From Thermoplasmata archaeon (lineage in GTDB: Archaea; Thermoplasmatota; Thermoplasmata; Lutacidiplasmatales; UBA184): a DNA stretch of 10,196 bases. The translations under genes were made by a program, and so were the position numbers. Under the pieces are notes generated by a model. It worked only from the letters and a program-made list of their open reading frames with translations, had not been told where the DNA came from and made no database searches. Positions 1 to 5,610 of the stretch are shown one piece after another. Numbering within the stretch: position 1 is the first letter of the stretch; the number at the start of each line of letters is the position of its first letter. The stretch spans positions 1-10,196 of the forward strand of contig JASHXM010000040.1 in NCBI GenBank assembly GCA_030043545.1. Direction: 5' to 3'.

Positions 1-40
1 CCCGACCGGTCACGCCGGACGGAATCCGAGGACCCGGGGA

Positions 41-201
41 TGGGAGCACGGGGATTTGAACCCCGATATGCGGGTCTCTCCGCGCGCTCCAGTCAATCGT
101 CACGGGGGCGGGATCCGCCCCTCCGCAGACCCACGTTCACAGGGGACCGTTCGGTCACCCTGACTGGAGCCCGCTGGTCTGCCAAGTTAGCCTATGCTCC
201 C
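41..201 (-). tRNA. trnW: tRNA-Trp (anticodon CCA) with intron
   Basis: Read on the minus strand, exon 1 (201-164) and exon 2 (75-41) join into a 73-nt cloverleaf. The acceptor stem GGGAGCA/TGCTCCC is perfect. The T arm is CGGGG-TTCAAAT-CCCCG and the anticodon stem GCGGG/CCCGC is perfect. The loop CTCCAGA carries CCA at positions 34-36, so it decodes UGG as tryptophan. G18G19 and A14 are present, and A15 can make a Levitt pair with T48. The D stem is weak: two G-C pairs, then a C-A mismatch and a T-G wobble. The discriminator is A; the genome does not encode the 3' CCA. The intron lies at the canonical archaeal 37/38 position. Introns in tRNA-Trp are common in Euryarchaeota, which supports an archaeal origin. 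Confidence in the identity is high. Confidence 0.94.
76..163 (-). other. 88-nt archaeal tRNA-Trp intron
   Basis: The splice borders fit a bulge-helix-bulge. Exon bases CTCC (anticodon loop positions 32-35) can pair with GGAG at the 3' end of the intron. This leaves 3-nt bulges AG^T and AG^A cut between positions 37 and 38, as the archaeal splicing endonuclease requires. The inner helix next to this core is not convincing, so the exact folding is uncertain. Inside the intron are two hairpins: GACCG-AA-CGGTC and GGGGCGG-ATC-CCGCCCC. The stretch TTGACTGGAGC (about 160-170 on the opposite exon, intron copy near 86-96) is complementary over 11 bases (one G-T) to the anticodon region. It is directly preceded by GTGACGA, which resembles a box C/C' motif. 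Known euryarchaeal tRNA-Trp introns act as box C/D guides for 2'-O-methylation; here no clear CTGA box D is visible, so guide function is only a suggestion. Confidence 0.8.
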
Positions 202-219
202 TCCCGGGGCGTCCGGGAG
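201..219. repeat. Inverted repeat at the tRNA 5' end
   Basis: CTCCCGG (201-207) and CCGGGAG (213-219) form a perfect 7-bp inverted repeat with a 5-base spacer. On the minus strand it would sit in the 5' leader of the pre-tRNA, and its last base is the first base of the mature tRNA. It could be a leader hairpin at the RNase P site. Chance is not excluded in such GC-rich DNA. Confidence 0.4.
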
Positions 220-228
220 TGCGGGCGA

Positions 229-239
229 AGATAGCCTTT
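229..239 (-). promoter_or_regulatory. Possible TATA/BRE of the tRNA-Trp gene
   Basis: On the minus strand AAAGG (239-235) is followed by CTATCTT. This is an A/T-rich island in otherwise GC-rich DNA, about 30 bases upstream of the mature tRNA 5' end. That spacing fits an archaeal BRE plus TATA element with a transcript starting a few bases before the tRNA. Assignment is by position and composition only. Confidence 0.4.
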
Positions 240-282
240 GTCGTCGGAGAGGATGTCCCGAGCGCTTGCCGCCGGGCGGCGG

Positions 283-303
283 CGATAATCGTTATGTTCA
301 ATT
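283..303 (+). promoter_or_regulatory. Probable TATA region of the btuFCD operon
   Basis: The island GATAATC-GTTATGTTCAATT is the most A/T-rich part of the 120-bp gap between the tRNA and btuF. TTATGT lies at 292-297, about 27 bases before the ATG at 322. That is the distance expected for an archaeal TATA box if the message is leaderless or nearly so. No Shine-Dalgarno sequence is visible before the ATG. The rest of the gap (202-321) holds only the tRNA leader repeat and tRNA promoter. I see no riboswitch-like structure. Confidence 0.5.
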
Positions 304-321
304 GTGTTTGTCGTTCGGCTA

Positions 322-1335
322 ATGTCGTTGACTCCCCCGTCTCCCGCGCGCCGAACCGTTTCGACGACCGTCTTCATCGTCGGCTTGCTCGTCGCGGGCG
401 GCTTCGCCGTGGCCGGCACCTCGATCTATTACGACCTCCGGCCCGCGGCGGCCGCGGCGCCCCCGGGCAGCCTCTCGATCACGGACGACCTGGGCCGGCA
501 CGTCAACGTGCCATACGACCCTAGCCGCGTCGTCGTCCTCGGACCCAGCATCATGGATACGATGGTGCGGCTCGGCCTACGCAGTCATGTGGTCGGGGTC
601 GACTGCTCCACGCCGGCGTTCGGCGGCCTCTCCGGCGATTACTCCCCGGGTCAGATCGCGAACTGGAGTCTGACCGCGTCGATGTGCGTCCAGGCCGAAC
701 CGCTCTCGTTCGAGCAATTGGTCAACGCCAGCCCCGCCCTCGTCCTCGCGGCAACGATCGTCTCCCAGCAGGACGTCGACAAGGTGACCGACACCTACGG
801 GATCCCGGTCGTGATGATCCAGCCGCCGAACCTGGACGGCATCGAGGTCGACGTGGGCCTCATCGGCACGATCTTCGGGGTCGGAGCCGCGGCCGAGGCG
901 CTCAATGAGCAGCTCGCGAGCGAGCTCAACGTCACGTCGACGTACGTGTCGAACCTAACGACCGCCTTTCCCACGGTCCTGGTGACCTACTCCACCGACA
1001 GCTCGGGCTACTGGACGTACGGGCGGGGCACGTTCGGCGCGTCGCTCATGCTGCTCGCCGGCGGAGCCAGTATCTCCGAGAACGAGTCGAACCCGTACCC
1101 GGAGCTCTCCGGAGAGCAGGTGCTGGTCGACAATCCCCAGGTGATCATCTACGGGACCGGTTTCGGCCTCGACCTCGCGTCGTACTCGACCGCCCCGTTC
1201 TGGTCGTCCCTCGGCGCCGTCGAGGACGGTCACGTCTACGGGCTCGACTCGAACGACCTCACGGAGCCCGACGCGACGATGATCCTCATCGGGTTGCCCG
1301 CGCTCCTCGCGCAGCTCCACCCCGGCGGCCCGTAG
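322..1335 (+). CDS. btuF: Corrinoid-type ABC transporter substrate-binding protein
   Basis: The 337-aa protein starts with a short basic tail, then one hydrophobic segment (about residues 15-33) and a Pro/Ala linker, followed by a TroA/BtuF-like binding domain from about residue 50. That domain shows the family opening (a DDLGRHV strand, then SRVVVLGPSIMDTMVRLGL) and the later VLVDNPQVIIYG and FWSSLGAVEDGHVYGLD stretches typical of periplasmic binding proteins for B12 and iron siderophores. No lipobox cysteine is present, so it is probably held outside the membrane by its uncleaved N-terminal helix. Two cysteines (C95, C122) could form a disulfide. An in-frame GTG lies at 304, but the ATG at 322 was chosen because it is 27 bases from the TATA-like island and starts a good membrane anchor. 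btuC follows after 3 bases. B12 is the likely ligand from the partner ATPase; a siderophore is the alternative. Confidence 0.86.
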   Translation: MSLTPPSPARRTVSTTVFIVGLLVAGGFAVAGTSIYYDLRPAAAAAPPGSLSITDDLGRHVNVPYDPSRVVVLGPSIMDTMVRLGLRSHVVGVDCSTPAFGGLSGDYSPGQIANWSLTASMCVQAEPLSFEQLVNASPALVLAATIVSQQDVDKVTDTYGIPVVMIQPPNLDGIEVDVGLIGTIFGVGAAAEALNEQLASELNVTSTYVSNLTTAFPTVLVTYSTDSSGYWTYGRGTFGASLMLLAGGASISENESNPYPELSGEQVLVDNPQVIIYGTGFGLDLASYSTAPFWSSLGAVEDGHVYGLDSNDLTEPDATMILIGLPALLAQLHPGGP

Positions 1336-1338
1336 GGG

Positions 1339-2448
1339 GTGGGGGGCTCGCCCGCGACGCCGGGCCCCTCGCCCTCGCCTTCGACCTCCGTCCGCCGCCG
1401 GTGGCCGCTGGTCGGCCTGGTCGGAGTCCTAGGAGCTGCCATCGCCTTCTCTCCGCTATTCGGCAACGTCAGCATCCCCCCGGAGCTAGTGCTGCGGCTC
1501 CTGCTCAATCGTCTCTCAGGCGGCTCGTTGTTTCCGGCGCCGTGCGCGGGGTTCGGGGTGTCCGCCCGCCTCTGCACGGCGTACGGCGAGATCGTCTGGG
1601 AGGAGCGGCTCCCCGAGGTCTTGCTCGCCCTCGGGACCGGCGCGGCGCTCGGCTGCTCCGGCGCGACTTTGCAGGGGGTGTTCCGCAACCCGCTCGCAGA
1701 CCCGTTCCTCCTCGGGATTTCCTCCGGGGGGACGGTCGGCGCGGCGGTCGTCTTCGTCTTCCAGATCGATCCGACCGGCAACAACCTCGTCCTGCCGTTG
1801 TTCGCCTTCCTGGGCGCGCTCGCCACCGGGGGGGTCGTGCTGCTGGCGGCGCGGAGCCGCTTCGGCTCGGTCGAGACGTTGCTGCTCACCGGCGTGGCGC
1901 TGTCGAGCCTCCTCTCCTCGGTCCTCTCGCTGATGCTGCTGCTGAACCCGACCGGGAGCCTCCAGGTCGACTTCTGGCTCCTCGGGAACTTGGGCGCCGC
2001 GACGTGGCCGATCGACGGGATCGTCCTCGGGGTCGTCCTCGCGACGGGTACGGCCCTCGCCCTCTACGGCCGCGAACTCAACCTCCTTCAGCTCGGGCCC
2101 GACGTCGCGCAGGCGCTCGGGGTCGATCCCCGACGGGTGCGACTCGACCTCCTGGTGCTCACCTCGCTCACGACGGCGATCGCGGTCGCGTTCACCGGGA
2201 TCATCGGCTTCGTCGGGCTGGTCTCGCCCCACATCGTCCGTCGGGTCGCGGGCAGCGATTACCGTCGGGTGGTGCCCGGCGCCGCGGTGGTCGGGGGCGC
2301 CTTCCTCCTCGGCGCCCGCGACTTCGCCCTCTGGGTGATCCCGTCGAGCGTCCTCCCGATCGGGATCTTCACCTCGTTCGCGGGGGCGCCGTTCTTCGCC
2401 TACCTCCTCTACCGGCGCCGCGGTCTCTCGACGATGGGGGCGACGTGA
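1339..2448 (+). CDS. btuC: BtuC/FecCD-family ABC transporter permease
   Basis: The 369-aa integral membrane protein belongs to the FecCD family, which forms the homodimeric channel of B12, heme and siderophore importers. The family block lies at residues 90-136: a LPEVLLALGTGAALGCSGA-type stretch followed by LQGVFRNPLADPFLLGISSG. The coupling-helix region (about 244-268) includes GRELNLLQLG and ALGVDPRRVR. The conserved GIIGFVGLVSPHIVRR is at 287-302 and the closing LPIG/APFFAYLLYRRR at 339-361. I count roughly nine to ten membrane helices. A Pro/Ser-rich cytoplasmic N-terminus (1-18) precedes TM1. The loop between TM1 and TM2 is long and holds two cysteines (C69, C79). The start is GTG, 3 bases after the btuF stop. 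Its stop codon is inside the GTGA overlap with btuD. Confidence 0.92.
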   Translation: MGGSPATPGPSPSPSTSVRRRWPLVGLVGVLGAAIAFSPLFGNVSIPPELVLRLLLNRLSGGSLFPAPCAGFGVSARLCTAYGEIVWEERLPEVLLALGTGAALGCSGATLQGVFRNPLADPFLLGISSGGTVGAAVVFVFQIDPTGNNLVLPLFAFLGALATGGVVLLAARSRFGSVETLLLTGVALSSLLSSVLSLMLLLNPTGSLQVDFWLLGNLGAATWPIDGIVLGVVLATGTALALYGRELNLLQLGPDVAQALGVDPRRVRLDLLVLTSLTTAIAVAFTGIIGFVGLVSPHIVRRVAGSDYRRVVPGAAVVGGAFLLGARDFALWVIPSSVLPIGIFTSFAGAPFFAYLLYRRRGLSTMGAT

Positions 2449-3731
2449 ACGACGCCCCTGTCCTGCGCACGGTCGACCTCGAGGTCAACTACGGCATCCG
2501 TCGCGCCCTCGCCGGCGTGTCGACCACGGTTCGGTCCGGCGAGTTCGTGGCGCTCGCCGGGCCGAACGGCTCGGGAAAGACGACCCTGCTGCGGGCGGCG
2601 CTCGGGCTGGTCCCGTCGAGCGGGGGGTCGGTGGAGCTGTTCGGCGACCGGGTGGCCACGTTGTCGGTCCGCGAACGCGCCCGACGCGTCGCCTGGATGC
2701 CCCAGGCCGAGGTGCCGCGAGACGACGTGCCGCTGCTCGACTACGTGCTCTACGGCCGGTACGCCCGGCTCGGCCGACTGGAGGGCGAGGGTGCCTCCGA
2801 CCGGGTCGCGGCGCGTGCGGCGCTCGACGAGGTCCATCTCGGAGACCGGGCGCAGGACGGGATCCTCTCCCTGAGCGGCGGTGAGCGACAGCGGGCGGTC
2901 CTCGCCCGGGCGCTCGTCCAGTCGACTCCGCTGCTCCTGCTCGACGAACCGACGTCCCATCTCGACATCGGCCATCAGCTCGACCTGCTCGAGCGGGTGC
3001 GCGGCCTCGTCCGCGGCGGACGGACCACGGTCGTCGCCGCCCTCCACGACCTCAACCTCGCCGCCCGGTTCGCCGACCGGATCGTCGTCCTCCACCGGGG
3101 CCGGGTCGTGGCGGACGGGCCTCCCTCGCGGGTGCTCTCGCCCCGCCTGCTCCAGGAGGTCTGGGGCGTCGCCTCCGAGCTGCGCCGCGACCCTCGGACC
3201 GGTCTCCCGTACCTACTCCCGCGGACCCTGCCCGCGGCGCTGGAGCTGCCGGAGTCGACGTCGCGCCGCCGGGTCCACGTGGTGGCGGGGGGCGGCACGG
3301 CGGCGGAGCTCCTCCGGGGACTCGCCGACACGGGCTGCGCCGTCTCCGTCGGGGCGCTGCCGCTGTTCGACTCCGATCTCGAGGTCGCTGAGGAGCTCCA
3401 GATCCTCGCGGCGGTCGAGGTGCCGTTCTCCCCGATCTCCGACGCGACCCGGGCGGAGCTTAGGCGTCTTCTCGGGGAGAGCGAATGCGTCGTCGTCGCC
3501 CCGTTCCCGGTCGGGTCGGGGAATCTCGCGAACTGGGAGGAGCTCGCCCGACACCCCCGGCCGCAGGAGATCGTCCTGATCGCCCACGATCCGGACCGTC
3601 CCTGGGATTTCGTCGACGGCCGGGCCGACGCGATCCGTCGCGCACTGATCGCCGGCGGCGCGGTGGAGGTCGCGGACGCGACGGCGGCGGTCCGTCGGGC
3701 GGTAGGACCGGCGACCGCGATCGCCCCGTGA
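2445..3731 (+). CDS. btuD: Cobalamin import ATP-binding protein with extra C-terminal domain
   Basis: The 428-aa protein drives import by ATP hydrolysis on the cytoplasmic face of BtuC. The ABC domain (about 1-250) has all motifs: Walker A GPNGSGKTT (39-47), Q-loop MPQ (85-87), signature LSGGE (143-147), Walker B LLLLDEP (163-169), D-loop SHLD (171-174) and switch histidine H201. A short linker leads to a second domain (about 270-428). It opens with RVHVVAGGGTAAELLRGLA, a Gly-rich Rossmann-like start, and contains FSPIS and VVAPFPVGSGN. Similar C-terminal extensions are, from memory, found in haloarchaeal BtuD proteins. A plain siderophore or B12 ATPase is only about 250 aa. The GTG start at 2445 overlaps the btuC stop as GTGA. 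The reading frame stays open upstream to 1401, but that part runs inside btuC and is not coding. It ends in a second GTGA overlap with the next gene. Confidence 0.92.
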   Translation: MNDAPVLRTVDLEVNYGIRRALAGVSTTVRSGEFVALAGPNGSGKTTLLRAALGLVPSSGGSVELFGDRVATLSVRERARRVAWMPQAEVPRDDVPLLDYVLYGRYARLGRLEGEGASDRVAARAALDEVHLGDRAQDGILSLSGGERQRAVLARALVQSTPLLLLDEPTSHLDIGHQLDLLERVRGLVRGGRTTVVAALHDLNLAARFADRIVVLHRGRVVADGPPSRVLSPRLLQEVWGVASELRRDPRTGLPYLLPRTLPAALELPESTSRRRVHVVAGGGTAAELLRGLADTGCAVSVGALPLFDSDLEVAEELQILAAVEVPFSPISDATRAELRRLLGESECVVVAPFPVGSGNLANWEELARHPRPQEIVLIAHDPDRPWDFVDGRADAIRRALIAGGAVEVADATAAVRRAVGPATAIAP

Positions 3732-4768
3732 CCGAGCGTCGCCCCGCGCCGCGCGGCCGGCCCGCGCCGCCGGGGCGGACGGGCCGGACTGGCTCCGTGG
3801 AACGCACGCTCCGTCGACTCGTGGAAGCGTCGGTACGGCGGCACCCCGCCGAGGCCCTGCTGCTCTCGGGGGGCCTCGATACCTCGGTGCTCGCCCCGCT
3901 CGCCGATCGGAACGGCACCCGGACCGCGATCACGGTGTTGGTCGGCCGTTCCGCGCCGGATCGAGGACCGTCCGCCCGCATCGCGCGGGAGCTCCGGTGG
4001 GACCACCGGGTCCGAGCGGTCGCACCGGCCGAGCTGATGGAGGTCGCTCCGACCGTCGTGCGAACGCTCCGGACGTTCGAGCCGATTGAGGTCCGCAACA
4101 GCCTCGTGATCGCCTTCGCGCTCCGCGACGCCGCGGCGTTCGGCGCCCGGACGGTGATGACCGGCGACGCCGCCGACGAGCTGTTCGCCGGCTACTCGTT
4201 CCTCTGGACGATGCCGCCCCGGGCGTTCGCCCGGTACATGCGGCGGATGGCTGCCACGATGCGGTTCTCCTCCGTTCCCCTGGGCGCCGCGTTCGGGGTC
4301 GAGGTGCGGGCGCCATTCGCCGACCCGTCAATCGTCCGGTTCGCGCTCCGGCTCCCGCGTCGCGCGAAGATCGGCACCGTCCGTGGCCGAACCGTCGGGA
4401 AGCTCGCGCTCCGGCGGGCTTTCCCGGAGGCCGCCTCCCGTTGGCGTCGGAAGGATCCGATCGAGGTCGGGTCGGGTTCGTGCCGCCTGACACGCTACTT
4501 CGCGGCCCGGACGCCGCGGTCGGAGCTGCTCCGGGCCCGTCGGGAGATCCTCGCGAACGACCGCGTAGATATCCGCGACGCCGAGCACCTCGCTTACTAC
4601 CGAGTGTTCCGGGCGGCGTTCGGGGAGGACGTGCCGATCCCCCGGTTCGCGAGCGATCCGTGCGGCGGTTGCGGTTACGAGCTTCCCGATCGTCGGACGG
4701 ACTACTGCCGGGTCTGCGGGGCGTTCCCCGCCCGGCGCCGGCCCATCACGAGAGCCGGCCGACCGTGA
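3728..4768 (+). CDS. Asparagine-synthase-like PP-loop protein with C-terminal zinc ribbon
   Basis: The 346-aa protein matches the synthetase half of the asparagine synthase/beta-lactam synthetase family. The PP-loop motif is LLLSGGLDTS (44-53). MTGDAADELFAGYSF (144-158) corresponds to the family SGxGADELFGGY, VEVRAPFADPSIVRFA (191-206) to the ExRxPFLD block, and RRKDPIEVGSG (240-250) to the conserved Arg/Lys-Gly segment. Such enzymes activate a carboxylate with ATP and pass it to an amine. The N-terminal glutaminase domain, with its catalytic Cys1, is absent, so any ammonia or amine must come from elsewhere. A zinc ribbon follows, with C312-x2-C315 and C327-x2-C330. The GTG at 3728 overlaps the btuD stop. 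An alternative GTG at 3797 would remove a low-complexity Arg/Pro-rich head. Its place in the btu operon suggests a link to corrinoid use, but the substrate is unknown. The 3' end overlaps the convergent regulator gene. Confidence 0.82.
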   Translation: MTERRPAPRGRPAPPGRTGRTGSVERTLRRLVEASVRRHPAEALLLSGGLDTSVLAPLADRNGTRTAITVLVGRSAPDRGPSARIARELRWDHRVRAVAPAELMEVAPTVVRTLRTFEPIEVRNSLVIAFALRDAAAFGARTVMTGDAADELFAGYSFLWTMPPRAFARYMRRMAATMRFSSVPLGAAFGVEVRAPFADPSIVRFALRLPRRAKIGTVRGRTVGKLALRRAFPEAASRWRRKDPIEVGSGSCRLTRYFAARTPRSELLRARREILANDRVDIRDAEHLAYYRVFRAAFGEDVPIPRFASDPCGGCGYELPDRRTDYCRVCGAFPARRRPITRAGRP

Positions 4769-5555
4769 TCGGAGGCGGGGACGGCCCGGCGAACGGCGCG
4801 AGGAACCGGGGGAGCTCCTCCTCGGTCACGAACACGAGGCTCTCCACGCCGAGCTGCGACGCCTCGAGACACGCCGCGGCGGCGCCGAATCGGACGATCG
4901 GCTCGCGACCCGCCGCGCGCGCGAGCTGGACCGCTTCGAGGCCTTGGGCCGCGAGCAGCCCATGGCGGTCGCTTCGGACGACCCGCGCCGCCCATCGTCG
5001 CGCGGCTGCGTCGGTCGGTAACGGGCTCGGAACGACCCAGATCCGGATCGCCCCCGGCGTGATCGGCACGATCCCGCTGAGCTCGCCGACGTCGACGATC
5101 TCCCCCGCGCGTCCCGCCGAGAGCGCGCGCCCTCGGGACCCTCCCCGGGTCCCGGGGCGGGCGGTGAGGACCCCGTCGGTCAGCTCGAGCGTGACCGCCG
5201 CCCCCCGGTCGATCGGACGGGCCGCCAGCGCGCGCGTGGTCCGGACGATCTGGAGCCGTTCCAAGCGGCGGGCGACCTCCGCCCCGATCGCGGAGAGGGT
5301 CCCTTGCAGGGCGGCCCGGCCGCGGACGGTGATGGAGTACCGTCCCCCGCGAACCTCCACCATCCCGCGTCGGGCGAGGTCGCGGTAGAGGTGCGACACC
5401 GCCTGGACGGTCAACCCGAGCCGGTCCGCGACGTCCCGCAGCTTCGCGACCCGCTCCGTCTCGCACTCGAAGAGGAACAGGGTCTCGGTGATCGCCCCGC
5501 GCCGCCGGAGCGCGTCGAGGCCCGCGCTGGCGGCGGGGGTCGTCGCACGGCCCAT
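4746..5555 (-). CDS. Archaeal winged-helix transcriptional regulator (COG1497-like)
   Basis: The 269-aa protein has an N-terminal winged helix-turn-helix (about 20-85). LRDVADRLGLTVQAVSHLYR is helix 2 and the recognition helix, and GMVEVRGGRYSIT is the wing. The remaining 180 residues resemble the C-terminal domain I recall from archaeal COG1497 predicted regulators: a stretch like GIVPITPGAIRIWVVPS (161-177), then QGLEAVQLARAAGREPIVRFGA (about 204-225) and VFVTEEELPRFL (241-252). This part probably senses a ligand or mediates dimerisation; no effector is known to me. A GTG at 5579 would add eight residues, but the ATG at 5555 has a TATA-like ATTTAGT centred 27 bases upstream, so it is preferred. 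The gene lies 55 bases downstream of uvrB on the same strand but seems to have its own promoter. Its stop lies 23 bp inside the oppositely oriented PP-loop gene. Family assignment is from memory of motifs. Confidence 0.78.
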   Translation of the reverse strand: MGRATTPAASAGLDALRRRGAITETLFLFECETERVAKLRDVADRLGLTVQAVSHLYRDLARRGMVEVRGGRYSITVRGRAALQGTLSAIGAEVARRLERLQIVRTTRALAARPIDRGAAVTLELTDGVLTARPGTRGGSRGRALSAGRAGEIVDVGELSGIVPITPGAIRIWVVPSPLPTDAAARRWAARVVRSDRHGLLAAQGLEAVQLARAAGREPIVRFGAAAACLEASQLGVESLVFVTEEELPRFLAPFAGPSPPPITVGRLS

Positions 5556-5577
5556 CGGACCCCGCGAACCGGCGCGC

Positions 5578-5586
5578 ACTAAATCC
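5578..5586 (-). promoter_or_regulatory. Probable TATA box of the winged-helix regulator gene
   Basis: GGATTTAGT on the minus strand is the only A/T-rich stretch in the 55-base gap after uvrB. It is centred about 27 bases before the ATG at 5555, the spacing expected for a leaderless archaeal message. It supports the ATG over the GTG at 5579, which overlaps the element itself. Confidence 0.5.
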
Positions 5587-5610
5587 TCGTCGGCGGCCGC
5601 CGCGGGCGGT

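Noticed and set aside
1..40. Possible gene fragment at the left edge
   Set aside because: Only 40 bases precede the tRNA 3' end; no coding signal, encoded CCA or terminator run could be seen.
40..234. 64-aa open frame over the tRNA
   Set aside because: It covers the tRNA-Trp gene and intron on the opposite strand and has no coding features.
202..321. Cobalamin riboswitch upstream of btuF
   Set aside because: The gap is only 120 bases, part is the tRNA leader and promoter, and no B12-box-like sequence or multi-stem fold was seen.
1401..2444. 348-residue N-terminal extension of BtuD
   Set aside because: It runs through btuC in another frame with Arg/Pro-rich nonsense composition. The ABC domain starts right after the GTG at 2445.
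3252..3728. CbiZ amidohydrolase domain in the BtuD tail
   Set aside because: CbiZ fusions to B12 transport ATPases are possible, but the characteristic CbiZ motifs were not recognisable.
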